Below, in pieces: positions 42,596 through 50,958 of a stretch of 64,000 nucleotides of DNA. The stretch lies in NCBI RefSeq assembly GCF_003020125.1, contig NZ_PYFW01000002.1, positions 549,501 through 613,500 of the forward strand, in the 5' to 3' direction. Made by a program: the position numbers and the translations under genes. This stretch comes from Bradyrhizobium sp. MOS003. Its GTDB lineage: Bacteria; Pseudomonadota; Alphaproteobacteria; Rhizobiales; Xanthobacteraceae. How positions within the stretch are numbered: the stretch's first letter is position 1; every line of letters starts with the position of its first letter. The notes beneath the pieces are model-generated. The model worked only from the letters and a program-made list of their open reading frames with translations. It did not search any database and was not told the origin of the DNA.

Positions 42596-43267
42596 TCACC
42601 CCGCCTGGGTGCCCTGCTTCCACTGCCCGCCCGCGATCTTCGCCGCCGCGATTACCGCCTGGGTCCGGCTCTCGACGCCGAGTTTCTGCAGGATCGCCGA
42701 GACATGCGCCTTGATGGTGGCCTCGGAGACGCCGAGCTCGTAGGCGATCTGCTTGTTGAGGAGCCCTTCGGACAGCATCATCAGCACGCGGACCTGCTGC
42801 GGCGTCAGCGTCACCAGGCGGTCCCGCAGGCGCGTCATCTCGGGATCGGCCGCCGCCGACAGATCGGTATCGGCGGGAACCCAGACATCGCCCTCCATCA
42901 CCTTGAGGATGGCATCGCGCAGGGTCTCGACGCCGAAACGCTTTGGTATGAAGCCGGAGGCGCCGAAATCGAGCGAGCGGCGGATCGTGGCGCCGTCGTC
43001 GGAGGCCGAGACGATCACCACCGGAATCGCCGGATATTGCGCGCGTAGATAGATCAGACCGGAAAAGCCCGAGATGCCGGGCATCGAGAGGTCGAGCAGG
43101 ATCAGATCGACATCCGAGGTCTGTTCCAGGAGCTTGGTCAGATCCTCGAACGACCCGGCTTCGTCGATCCTGGCCGTGGTCAGGACGCCTGCCACCGCCT
43201 GCCGCAGTGCGTCGCGGAAAAGCGGATGGTCATCGGCGATGACGAGATGGGTCGAGGGAGCGTTCAT
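42596..43267 (-). CDS. LuxR/NarL-type response regulator (orphan)
   Basis: 223 residues. The receiver domain has Asp12/Asp13, phospho-acceptor Asp59 in ILLDLSMPG, and Lys near GFIPKRF. A LuxR-type DNA-binding domain follows (LTPQQVRVLMMLSEGLLNKQIA and VSEATIKAHVSAILQKLGV). No kinase is adjacent. It is divergent from the MHS transporter across a 305-base gap and converges with the STAND regulator (5 bases between stops). The ATG at 43267 gives the receiver N-terminus. Confidence 0.87.
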   Translation of the reverse strand: MNAPSTHLVIADDHPLFRDALRQAVAGVLTTARIDEAGSFEDLTKLLEQTSDVDLILLDLSMPGISGFSGLIYLRAQYPAIPVVIVSASDDGATIRRSLDFGASGFIPKRFGVETLRDAILKVMEGDVWVPADTDLSAAADPEMTRLRDRLVTLTPQQVRVLMMLSEGLLNKQIAYELGVSEATIKAHVSAILQKLGVESRTQAVIAAAKIAGGQWKQGTQAG

Positions 43268-43572
43268 CGTTCTCTTGCTGTCGTTCACGCCGGGCGGCGA
43301 GTCAACGCCGCAGCCTGCCAATTCTTCCCCGAGCAGCGGTGGCATGCAAGGGCACATTATTCCTTTGCTGCAAAGGGGTTAATCCGCAAGCCGCTCGGCT
43401 GCCCGCCAGCGCCCGATACCGCCGCGTCAGCTGCGCGTCAGTGCGCAAGGCCGAAAGTCGTATTGGGGCGGGTTTCACGCCGATGTTACTTTGCAACCCA
43501 AGACCCAGGTTGATCCGGCATGCCCGGACATCTGGGGCGCGAGGAAACGATCTTTCGGGGAGCGATGCAAAC
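43268..43572. other. Intergenic region before MHS transporter
   Basis: 305 bases without a gene. It holds a small palindrome CCTTTGCTGCAAAGG (43362-43376) and must contain promoters for the response regulator (minus) and the transporter (plus). A GGGGAGCG ribosome site precedes the transporter ATG at 43573. No further recognisable site was seen. Confidence 0.4.
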
Positions 43573-45237
43573 ATGTCGACAATTGCAGTGGCTGAAACGC
43601 GTGCGGGAGGGATGACGAAGGACGAACGGTTCGTCATTCTCGCCTCCTCGCTCGGTACCGTCTTCGAGTGGTACGACTTCTATCTCTACGGTTCGCTGGC
43701 CGGTATCATCGGCGCGCAGTTCTTCTCAGCCTATCCGCCGGCGACCCGCGACATCTTCGCGCTGCTGGCATTCGCCGCGGGCTTCCTGGTCCGTCCGTTC
43801 GGCGCCATCGTGTTCGGCCGTGTCGGCGACATCGTCGGCCGCAAATACACCTTCCTCGTCACCATCCTGATCATGGGTCTGTCGACCTTCATCGTCGGCC
43901 TGCTGCCCAACGCGGCGACCATCGGCATCGCGGCCCCGATCATCCTGATCGCGCTGCGTCTCGCCCAGGGCCTGGCGCTTGGTGGTGAGTATGGTGGTGC
44001 TGCGACCTATGTCGCGGAGCATGCTCCGAACGGTAAGCGCGGCTATTACACCTCCTTCATCCAAACCACGGCAACGTTGGGCCTGTTCCTGTCGCTGCTG
44101 GTGATCCTTTTCACCCGTTCCGCGCTCGGCGAGGCCGACTTCGCGGCCTGGGGCTGGCGCATTCCGTTCCTGGTCTCGGTGCTGCTGCTCGGCATCTCGG
44201 TCTGGATTCGGCTCCGCCTCAACGAATCGCCGATCTTCCAGAAGATGAAGGACGAGGGGAAGAGCTCGAAGGCCCCGCTGACGGAAGCCTTCGGCAACTG
44301 GCAGAACGGCAAGCTGGTGCTGCTCGCGCTGCTCGGCGGCGTGATGGGCCAGGGCGTGGTCTGGTACACTGGCCAGTTCTACGCGCTGTTCTTCCTGCAA
44401 TCGATCCTGAAGGTCGACGGCTATACCGCCAACCTCCTGATCGCCTGGTCGCTGCTGCTCGGCACCGGCTTCTTCATCGTGTTCGGCATGCTGTCCGACA
44501 AGATCGGACGCAAGCCGATCATCCTCGGCGGCTGCCTGATCGCGGCGCTGACCTTCTTCCCGATCTTCAAGATGATCACCACCAACGCCAACCCGGCGCT
44601 GGAGAAGGCGATCGAATCGGTCAAGGTCGAGGTGGTGGCGGATCCCGCAGGTTGCGGCGACCTGTTCAACCCAGTCGGCACCCGCGTCTTCACCGCGCCC
44701 TGCGACACCGCACGTGCCTACCTCGCCCAGTCTTCGGTCAAGTACTCGACCGCTCCCGGCGCCGCCGGCTCGGGCGTGAAGGTGATGGTCAACGGCAAGG
44801 ACGTCGCCTACGCCAACGCCAAGGACGGCAACCCGGCCGTCCTCGCCGCCGTGCAGGCCGCCGGCTATCCGAAGACCGGCGACGCCGGCATCGTGAAGAT
44901 GGCACATCCGTTCGACGTCTTCCGTCCGCAGGTGGCTGCGGTCATCGGGCTGCTGTTCGTCCTGGTGCTGTTCGTCACCATGGTGTACGGCCCGATCGCC
45001 GCGATGCTGGTCGAACTGTTCCCGACCCGCATCCGCTACACCTCGATGTCGCTGCCCTACCACATCGGCAACGGCTGGTTCGGCGGCCTGTTGCCGGCGA
45101 CCGCCTTCGCCATCGTGGCCTCGACCGGCGATATCTATGCCGGTCTCTGGTATCCGGTCATCTTCGCATCGATCACCGTTGTGATCGGCTTGTTCTTCCT
45201 GCCGGAGACCAAGGACGTCGACATCAAGTCGAACTGA
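43573..45237 (+). CDS. MHS-family MFS transporter with soluble insert
   Basis: 554 residues of the metabolite:H+ symporter family (typical length about 430-450). N-terminal features are SSLGTVFEWYDFYLYG, GRVGDIVGRKY and RLAQGLALGGEYGGAATYVAEH. Between the eighth and ninth membrane helices, about residues 338-455, is an insert with few hydrophobic residues, two cysteines (PAGCGDLFNP and APCDTA) and the sequence KVMVNGKDVAY. It is placed on the outer face and is probably a disulfide-stabilised domain. The substrate is likely an organic acid by family. A strong intrinsic terminator follows. Confidence 0.85.
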   Translation: MSTIAVAETRAGGMTKDERFVILASSLGTVFEWYDFYLYGSLAGIIGAQFFSAYPPATRDIFALLAFAAGFLVRPFGAIVFGRVGDIVGRKYTFLVTILIMGLSTFIVGLLPNAATIGIAAPIILIALRLAQGLALGGEYGGAATYVAEHAPNGKRGYYTSFIQTTATLGLFLSLLVILFTRSALGEADFAAWGWRIPFLVSVLLLGISVWIRLRLNESPIFQKMKDEGKSSKAPLTEAFGNWQNGKLVLLALLGGVMGQGVVWYTGQFYALFFLQSILKVDGYTANLLIAWSLLLGTGFFIVFGMLSDKIGRKPIILGGCLIAALTFFPIFKMITTNANPALEKAIESVKVEVVADPAGCGDLFNPVGTRVFTAPCDTARAYLAQSSVKYSTAPGAAGSGVKVMVNGKDVAYANAKDGNPAVLAAVQAAGYPKTGDAGIVKMAHPFDVFRPQVAAVIGLLFVLVLFVTMVYGPIAAMLVELFPTRIRYTSMSLPYHIGNGWFGGLLPATAFAIVASTGDIYAGLWYPVIFASITVVIGLFFLPETKDVDIKSN

Positions 45238-45265
45238 TCGAAAGCACTGGTCGCAACCAATACGA

Positions 45266-45295
45266 ACCGGCCGCGGTCTCCGCGGCCGGTTTTTT
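45266..45295 (+). terminator. Intrinsic terminator after MHS transporter
   Basis: ACCGGCCGCGG (45266-45276) and CCGCGGCCGGT (45280-45290) form an 11-bp stem with a TCT loop, followed by TTTTT. It lies 29 bases after the stop. Confidence 0.92.
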
Positions 45296-45359
45296 CATGA
45301 GCTTCCTGGTTTGACGCTTTTCTTGCTGCGGACCGGCGGCGACTTTGCTCGAAAACGCC

Positions 45360-45833
45360 TTACTGATTGCCGCCGACGAATTGCAGCACCACCTCGCGCC
45401 GGTGCGGCCGTCTGCGATGCTCGATCAGATAGATCGCCTGCCAGGTGCCGAGCGCAAGCCTGCCGTTCAGGACCGGGACCTGAAGCGAAGTCCCGGTCAG
45501 CATCGTCTTGACGTGAGCCGGCATATCGTCCGGTCCTTCGGTGTCGTGGGTCCACGCGGCATTCTCCGGCGCGAGATGGGACAGCGCGGTGGCGAGGTCG
45601 ACGAGCACGGACGGATCGGCGTTCTCCTGGATCGTCAGCGAGGCCGAGGTATGGCGGATGAACAGCGTCAGCGCGCCGTCGCGCGCGTGAACCTCGGCGA
45701 TGAATTTTGCAGCTTCGCTGGTCAGATCGGTGAAGCCGCGGCCGGGTGTCTGCACGGTCAGCAGCGACGATGCGATGGTGGTGGCTTGCACCGACGATGG
45801 CGCCGAACGTGTGAGACGTTTCTCAATTGTCAT
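45360..45833 (-). CDS. yjbQ: YjbQ/UPF0047-family protein
   Basis: 157 residues, slightly longer than the family's usual 130-140. The family blocks are clear: LFIRHTSASLTIQENADPSV, PDDMPAHVKTMLTGTSLQVP and GRLALGTWQAIYLIEHRRRP. Metal-ligand His residues fall in those motifs. Members are annotated as secondary thiamine-phosphate synthases because they can complement ThiE loss weakly; the true role is not known. No thiamine genes are near. Confidence 0.9.
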   Translation of the reverse strand: MTIEKRLTRSAPSSVQATTIASSLLTVQTPGRGFTDLTSEAAKFIAEVHARDGALTLFIRHTSASLTIQENADPSVLVDLATALSHLAPENAAWTHDTEGPDDMPAHVKTMLTGTSLQVPVLNGRLALGTWQAIYLIEHRRRPHRREVVLQFVGGNQ

Positions 45834-45841
45834 TCAAACTC

Positions 45842-46363
45842 TCAAATCCTCCCCGACACGTCCTTCTGCACCCGGTTGGCCATGTCGATCAGCCGGCGCC
45901 AGGCCTTTTCCAGAAACGACATCACGCGGTCGACGTCCTGGTCGCTCGGTAGCGGGATCTCGATCTTGCGCTCGCCCTCGGCGCCCTTGGGCTCCGCCTT
46001 CTTCAGCGGATCGGATTTCGGCAGCGCGTCGTCGATCTTGCCCGACACCGTCGGCCCGGCCGCGAGTTGTCCCTTCAGCCTCTCGACCTCGGCCTGGAGC
46101 CTGCCGATCTCGGCGTCGAGCGCGGTCCGTTCGTCGGGCACCGCGTAGCAGGCCCAGCCGGCGCCGTTCTTGGTGCAGGTCGATACCGTGCCGGTCCGCG
46201 TGTCGAGCCGCAGCACCCCCTCCGGGATGGGCGTCATGCTGTAGCGGCCGTTCTCGCTGTCGGGGCCGGGCTGGGCGGCCTCGAGGTCGCCGCCGACCGC
46301 CATCGCAGCGGCGAACGCCGCCACCGCGAGCCATGATGTTGTGGATGACGTCACTGGTCTCAT
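45842..46363 (-). CDS. Exported hypothetical protein with coiled coil
   Basis: 173 residues. A signal peptide (about 1-30) precedes a short domain with two cysteines (STCTKNGAGWACYAV), then a coiled coil (ALDAEIGRLQAEVERLKGQL) and a charged C-terminal tail. The two cysteines probably form a disulfide in the periplasm. The ATG at 46363 begins the signal peptide; the long upstream extension in the same frame has no ribosome site. It lies 8 bases downstream of yjbQ's start and may be cotranscribed with it. No function is recognised. Confidence 0.7.
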   Translation of the reverse strand: MRPVTSSTTSWLAVAAFAAAMAVGGDLEAAQPGPDSENGRYSMTPIPEGVLRLDTRTGTVSTCTKNGAGWACYAVPDERTALDAEIGRLQAEVERLKGQLAAGPTVSGKIDDALPKSDPLKKAEPKGAEGERKIEIPLPSDQDVDRVMSFLEKAWRRLIDMANRVQKDVSGRI

Positions 46364-46628
46364 CGCACTCTCCGCCACGACGTGAAGGTGGCACTCTGGC
46401 AAAATTCTACACCCCGGTGAGGCGATCCGCCGCCCAAAACACGCAACCGTATCAACGATCGCGGTGGCATCTTCGATCCCGGCGGCGTGGCGAAAGGGCG
46501 GCACCATCCGCCGATCCTGAGGCGAGCTGCTGCGGTGCGGCGTCACGCTGTGTGCAGCGCTGCCGCGCGCGCCAATATTGTCAAATAAATCAGCTAGATA
46601 ACCGAAAGCGACGCAATCGTGACCCGGC

Positions 46629-46657
46629 TTGACTTGATTATGGGCCATCAGTATGGT
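46629..46657 (+). promoter_or_regulatory. Sigma-70-type promoter before atpI
   Basis: TTGACT (46629-46634), a 17-base spacer, and TATGGT (46652-46657) give a good housekeeping promoter about 67 bases before the atpI ATG. The rest of the 360-base gap (46364-46723) shows no gene or other motif. Confidence 0.55.
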
Positions 46658-46723
46658 CCGCGCGGCTTTTGAGGGTGGCGGGCGCAATTTCCATTCAGCC
46701 GCGGCGTTTCGGGTCTTCGTTGC

Positions 46724-47098
46724 ATGACACAGGGCACGGGACACGGCGAGAATGGAGATCGCGATAGATCGTCCGAGGAAGCTGCGCTTTCCGAACGGCT
46801 CGGAAATCTTGATCAGCGGTTGTCCGAGCTTCGGGACCGCCGGATCAAGACCGAGCAACCCGCAGGTGACGGTGAAGACAGGGCGGCCAGAGCTTCGGCG
46901 ATGGCGCTTGGATTCCGGTTATCCTCCGAGTTGGTCGCCGGGGTCGTCGTCGGAGCGGGGATTGGCTGGGGGTTCGACCGCTTGCTGTCGACGTCGCCTT
47001 TCGGGTTTATCGTGTTCCTGCTGCTGGGCTTCGTGGCCGGCGTGGTGAATGTGGTGAGAACGGCGGGCGCGGGTCAGAACAGGCGCGGTGATTCCTAA
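46724..47098 (+). CDS. atpI: ATP synthase protein I
   Basis: 124 residues. A charged N-terminal tail is followed by two membrane helices, with [21 protein letters not shown] and [19 protein letters not shown] typical of AtpI/AtpZ. It helps c-ring assembly or Mg2+ supply for the F0F1 synthase. It is the first gene of the F0 operon. Confidence 0.88.
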   Translation: MTQGTGHGENGDRDRSSEEAALSERLGNLDQRLSELRDRRIKTEQPAGDGEDRAARASAMALGFRLSSELVAGVVVGAGIGWGFDRLLSTSPFGFIVFLLLGFVAGVVNVVRTAGAGQNRRGDS

Positions 47099-47123
47099 GC
47101 GATCCGCCCAGGAGAGGAATGAT

Positions 47124-47144
47124 CGCACCGGCATCGCCGGTGCG
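47124..47144 (+). other. Stem-loop between atpI and atpB
   Basis: CGCACCGGC and GCCGGTGCG form a 9-bp stem with a three-base loop in the 111-base atpI-atpB gap. There is no T-run. It may modulate translation or mRNA stability of atpB relative to atpI. Confidence 0.5.
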
Positions 47145-47209
47145 CGCCGGCCCGGCCGGCAGACCGAGACCCGCCGGCATTGCCCGGCAGACCAAGAGAT
47201 GCCGCGCTG

Positions 47210-47959
47210 ATGAAAATCGATCCGATCCACCAGTTCAACATCGAGCCTCTCTTCACCCTGGGCCATATCGGCAATCACACGATCGCCTTCACGAATTCGT
47301 CGCTCTACATGCTGGTGACGATCGCGATCATCTCGCTTCTGATGCTCGCCAGCGGAACACAGCTGGTTCCCGGGCGCCTTCAGTCGGTCGCCGAGATCTC
47401 CTACGAGTTCGTGGCTTCGACCATCCGCTCGACCGCCGGCGCGGAAGGCATGAAGTTCTTCCCGCTGATCTTCTCGCTGTTCATGTTCATCTGCGTTTCG
47501 AACCTGGTCGGCATCATTCCCTACACCTTCACGGTGTCGAGCCATCTGATCGTGACGGCAGCGCTTGCGCTTCTGGTCTTCTTCACGGTCCTGATCTACG
47601 GCGTCGCCAAGAACGGCCTGAAATTCTTCTCGATCTTCGTGCCCCACGGTGTCCCCGGCTACATCCTGCCGCTGGTGATGTTCATCGAGGTCCTGTCGTT
47701 CTTCCTGCGGCCGGTCTCCCACAGCGTCCGTCTGTTCGCCAACATGCTGGCCGGCCACATCGCGCTGAAGGTGTTCGCGGGCTTCGTCGCCATGCTCGGC
47801 TTCTCGCTCGGGGCGCTGGGTTGGGTCGGCGGCGTGCTGCCGCTGGCTCTCACGGTCGCGCTGTACGCGCTCGAGATTCTGGTCGCGTTCCTGCAAGCCT
47901 ATGTGTTTGCGATCCTGACCTGCATCTACCTCAACGACGCCATTCATCCGGGACACTGA
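47210..47959 (+). CDS. atpB: F0 ATP synthase subunit a
   Basis: 249 residues with five to six helices. The essential proton-channel Arg is in [14 protein letters not shown] (about residue 177). It works against the c ring to move protons. The start is taken at ATG 47210 ([15 protein letters not shown]), the family N-terminus; an in-frame TTG ten codons earlier is less likely. Confidence 0.93.
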   Translation: MKIDPIHQFNIEPLFTLGHIGNHTIAFTNSSLYMLVTIAIISLLMLASGTQLVPGRLQSVAEISYEFVASTIRSTAGAEGMKFFPLIFSLFMFICVSNLVGIIPYTFTVSSHLIVTAALALLVFFTVLIYGVAKNGLKFFSIFVPHGVPGYILPLVMFIEVLSFFLRPVSHSVRLFANMLAGHIALKVFAGFVAMLGFSLGALGWVGGVLPLALTVALYALEILVAFLQAYVFAILTCIYLNDAIHPGH

Positions 47960-48012
47960 GCGGTCCGGGGAATTTCCACCCAAAACCCAATCTTTCTTCC
48001 AAGGAGTCTAAA

Positions 48013-48243
48013 ATGGATCCGGCAGCAGCAAAACTTATCGGCGCGGGCATCGCATGCATCGGCATGGGCGGCGCAGGCGTCGGCGTGGGCGTGATCTTCG
48101 GCAACTATCTCGCCGCAGCCGTTCGCAACCCCTCGGCCGCTCAGGGCCAGTTCGGCAATCTGATCTTCGGCTTCGCCGTGACCGAAGCGCTCGGCATTTT
48201 CTCGCTGCTGATCGCGCTGCTGCTGCTGTTCGTTCCGCTCTGA
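48013..48243 (+). CDS. atpE: F0 ATP synthase subunit c
   Basis: 76 residues forming a two-helix hairpin. The proton-binding Glu58 is in [11 protein letters not shown], and the polar loop is [11 protein letters not shown]. The N-terminal helix has the glycine repeat that packs the ring ([14 protein letters not shown]). An AAGGAG site precedes the ATG. A 53-base gap separates it from atpB. Confidence 0.95.
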   Translation: MDPAAAKLIGAGIACIGMGGAGVGVGVIFGNYLAAAVRNPSAAQGQFGNLIFGFAVTEALGIFSLLIALLLLFVPL

Positions 48244-48303
48244 GGACGAAGTTTCGCGCCGCTTCAACCGAAGCGGCGCGCATGACGGCAACAGGAGTAA
48301 TCC

Positions 48304-48867
48304 ATGGCTGAAAGTCATGGCGGGGCGAAAAGTCCGGCGGCGGGCGCCCACACCGGGGCCGAAGGCGGTCACGGTGGTGGTTTTCCGCCGTTCGAGAGCA
48401 GCACCTACGCTTCACAGCTGGTGTGGCTCGCGATCTTCTTCGTCGCGCTTTATGTGATCGTGTCCAAGCTTGCTCTGCCGAAGGTCGGCGGTGCGATCGA
48501 GGCGCGCCAGAACAAGATCGAGGGTGACCTCGCCGAAGCGCAGAAGCTGAAGGACCAGTCCAACGCGGCGCTGAAGGCCTATGAAACCGAGCTCGCTTCG
48601 GCGCGCTCACGGGCACAGGCGATCGGCAACGAATCCCGCGACAAGGCGAATGCGCAGGCGGAAGCCGAGCGCAAGGCGCTGGAAGAACAATTGGCGGCCA
48701 AGCTCGCCGGGGCGGAGAAGACCATCGCCTCGACGCGCGCCACCGCCATGAGCAACGTCCGCGGCATCGCGGCCGATGCGGCAGGTCAGATCGTGCAACA
48801 GCTTACCGGCGTCGTTCCCGACGCTGCGTCGGTCAATGCCGCGGTCGATGCGTCCCTGAAAGGTTAG
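48304..48867 (+). CDS. atpF2: F0 ATP synthase subunit b'
   Basis: 187 residues: a Gly/His-rich N-terminal extension of about 37 residues, one membrane helix ([16 protein letters not shown]) and a long charged helix of the peripheral stalk. Photosynthetic and rhizobial alphaproteobacteria use a b/b' heterodimer, and this is the longer, extended partner. It is followed by atpF with a 5-base gap. Confidence 0.9.
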   Translation: MAESHGGAKSPAAGAHTGAEGGHGGGFPPFESSTYASQLVWLAIFFVALYVIVSKLALPKVGGAIEARQNKIEGDLAEAQKLKDQSNAALKAYETELASARSRAQAIGNESRDKANAQAEAERKALEEQLAAKLAGAEKTIASTRATAMSNVRGIAADAAGQIVQQLTGVVPDAASVNAAVDASLKG

Positions 48868-48872
48868 TCGAG

Positions 48873-49358
48873 ATGTTCTTCGATCCTGAAACCTGGGTCG
48901 CCATCGCCTTCGTGATTCTGATGGTCCTGTTCGGCTATCTCGGAGTCTTCAAGAAAGCGATGACTGCGCTGGACCATCGCGCCGACCGCATCAAGGCCGA
49001 GCTCGACGACGCGACGCGCCTCAAGCAGGAAGCGGCGAAGGTGCTCGCCGACTACAAGGCGCGCACCGCTTCGGCCGAACGCGAGGCCGCCGAGATCATC
49101 GCGAACGCCAGAAGCGAAGCCGAGCGCATCGCGACTGAGGCCAAGGCGAAGATGGAAGACTTCGTCGCCCGCCGTACCAAGACCGCGGAGAGCAAGATCG
49201 CGCTCGCCGAGGCCCAGGCGGTCGCCGATGTCCGCGCCGCAGCCGCGGAAGCCGCCGTCCAGGCCGCTTCGACCATCCTGTCGCAGTCGGTCAAAGGCTC
49301 GGTCGCCGACGATCTGCTCGCCAAGGGCATCACCGAGGTCCGGCAAAAGCTGAACTGA
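48873..49358 (+). CDS. atpF: F0 ATP synthase subunit b
   Basis: 161 residues. An N-terminal helix ([19 protein letters not shown]) is followed by a long charged coiled coil with the stalk pattern ([20 protein letters not shown]). It forms the peripheral stator with b'. It is the last gene of the F0 operon and is followed by a terminator. The F1 genes are not in this window, the usual split in this group. Confidence 0.9.
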   Translation: MFFDPETWVAIAFVILMVLFGYLGVFKKAMTALDHRADRIKAELDDATRLKQEAAKVLADYKARTASAEREAAEIIANARSEAERIATEAKAKMEDFVARRTKTAESKIALAEAQAVADVRAAAAEAAVQAASTILSQSVKGSVADDLLAKGITEVRQKLN

Positions 49359-49384
49359 GGGATTTCGCTTTCACCGATCAAAAA

Positions 49385-49411
49385 GCCGGCGCTATCAGCG
49401 CCGGCTTTTTT
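49385..49411 (+). terminator. Intrinsic terminator after atpF
   Basis: GCCGGCGCT (49385-49393) and AGCGCCGGC (49397-49405) form a 9-bp stem followed by TTTTTT, 26 bases after the atpF stop. Confidence 0.93.
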
Positions 49412-49426
49412 GTGAGAAGATTCTCT

Positions 49427-49545
49427 TGTCCCGGACGCGACGCGGCATGAAATGACGCGACGCAGAGCCGGGACCCAGTGTGTCGCGGCATGGGCCCCGG
49501 CTCTGCAGCGCACCGCTGAAGAAGCGCTGCGCTGGGTCCGGGGCA
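49427..49545. repeat. Palindromic repeat after F0 operon
   Basis: TGTCCCGGACGCGACGC, GGGCCCCGGCTCTGCAGCGC and GCGCTGCGCTGGGTCCGGGG form several overlapping inverted pairs in the gap to the converging gene at 49558. Repeats of this type are common between bradyrhizobial genes. Confidence 0.7.
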
Positions 49546-49557
49546 AGGGCCCGTACG

Positions 49558-50208
49558 CTACTTCTTCTTCCGTCCCTTCGGCTCCGGGGACAGCGCCTGC
49601 GGGTCGAAGCCGACATAGAAGACGTAGGAATCGGCGACCGCGGCCGACGGCACCGGATAGCTCACATCCTCGACGATGAAGGAGAAGGGCACGCTGCCGC
49701 CATCCGTCATCTCGACTGTGGTCCGGTAAGCCTTCGAGGCGATCACTTTCTCGCCGACACCGCCCTGCACCACCGCGACGCGCAAGGGGACCTCGACGGT
49801 AGAGGGCGCACCGGCGGGCCCTGCGATCACGCGGCCCTGGATTCCGATCCGGGCCGTGATGCCGGCGCTGCTGCGGGCACATTCGCGCGCCATCTTGGTA
49901 ATGGTGGCCTGGAAGCGGATCTCGTTGCCGACGGCCGGCTTGCCGGTGACTCCGACCGCATAGGTGGAGGCTCCGGCGCGCACCGTCACCTGCGGGCAAT
50001 CGACGTCGTCTTCCGCCGGCTGACCAGGCGCGGGGGCGGGCTTGGGCGGGGCCGGCTCATCCGACTTGCCGCCGAACAGGTTCTTGAAGCGGTCGGTCAA
50101 GGACTGGGCGGCTACCGGCGAAGCTGCCGCGAATGACATCGACAAGACAAGCATGATCGCCGGCATCCGCCGCAGCACATTCTCCGATGACCGAAGCTGC
50201 TTCACCAT
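49558..50208 (-). CDS. Exported hypothetical protein, 216 aa
   Basis: 216 residues from the ATG at 50208. A signal peptide (about 14-35, ending VAA-Q) is followed by a Pro-rich linker (about 47-63) and a beta-rich domain with two cysteines (DVDCPQVTVRAG and ARECARSSAG), which probably pair. The C-terminus is basic (KGRKKK). The frame is open further upstream, but that part lacks a ribosome site. I recognise no family. It is monocistronic. Confidence 0.7.
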   Translation of the reverse strand: MVKQLRSSENVLRRMPAIMLVLSMSFAAASPVAAQSLTDRFKNLFGGKSDEPAPPKPAPAPGQPAEDDVDCPQVTVRAGASTYAVGVTGKPAVGNEIRFQATITKMARECARSSAGITARIGIQGRVIAGPAGAPSTVEVPLRVAVVQGGVGEKVIASKAYRTTVEMTDGGSVPFSFIVEDVSYPVPSAAVADSYVFYVGFDPQALSPEPKGRKKK

Positions 50209-50331
50209 CAAAGCCCGTACTCCAATGACAATTGCCCGGCCGATCACCGGCCGGAACATGCGGGTTATATCGCCAAAATCGGCGAACCCAAGGCAGCAAA
50301 AAGGGGGATTTGGCCACATGAATCGAGCGGC

Positions 50332-50919
50332 TCAGCCGCGGAAGTCCTCATGCAGCAGGCCGAACAGCAAATGGTCCTGCCAGACCCCGTTGATGCAGAG
50401 ATAGCGGCGCGCCAGGCCCTCGCGGGAGAAGCCGCACTTCTCCAGCACCCGGATCGACGGCGCGTTGGTCGGGATGCAGGCTGCCTCCACCCGGTGCAGA
50501 TTGAGCTCGCCGAACAGGGTCGGCAGAAGCACCCGCAGCGCAGCCGTCATGTAGCCGCGATGGGCATGGGGTTGCCCAACCCAATAGCCGATCGTGCCGG
50601 CCTGCACGATGCCGCGCCGGACATTGGCCAGCGTGATGCCGCCGACCATGGCGCCGTCGAGCTCTCGGAAGACCAGAAAGGGATAGGAACGGTCCGCGGC
50701 AATGTCCTCGGAATAGCGGCGCAGGCGGCGGCGGAAGCCGGAGCGGGTCAGGTCGTCCGACGGCCAGATCGGCTCCCAGGGCGTCAGGTAATCGCGGCTG
50801 GTTTCGCGCAAATGCGCCCATTGCAGGAAGTCCGACATCTGCGGCGCGCGCAGCAACAGCCCGTTGCCGCGCGGCGCGAGGGCGGCGGGTCCACTGGACG
50901 GCAGGCGAAAGAGGGCCAT
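50332..50919 (-). CDS. RimJ-like GNAT N-acetyltransferase
   Basis: 195 residues of the ribosomal-protein N-acetyltransferase type. GNAT features are VGGITLANVRRG, GYWVGQPHAHRGYMTAALRV (acetyl-CoA loop) and LHRVEAACIPTNAPSIRVLE with KCGFSREG following. It acetylates N-terminal Ala/Ser of proteins such as S5 in related species; that substrate is inferred. It lies 39 bases after the M16 peptidase gene on the same strand. Confidence 0.87.
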   Translation of the reverse strand: MALFRLPSSGPAALAPRGNGLLLRAPQMSDFLQWAHLRETSRDYLTPWEPIWPSDDLTRSGFRRRLRRYSEDIAADRSYPFLVFRELDGAMVGGITLANVRRGIVQAGTIGYWVGQPHAHRGYMTAALRVLLPTLFGELNLHRVEAACIPTNAPSIRVLEKCGFSREGLARRYLCINGVWQDHLLFGLLHEDFRG

Positions 50920-50958
50920 GGTGATGCTTCCCGGGGCAGCTCGGCCCGCGCGCGACTC

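Noticed and set aside
47119..48243. A long frame across atpB ending with atpE
   Set aside because: Only the last 76 codons are subunit c. The remainder is an out-of-frame read of atpB. The leader question is kept as a low-interest finding.
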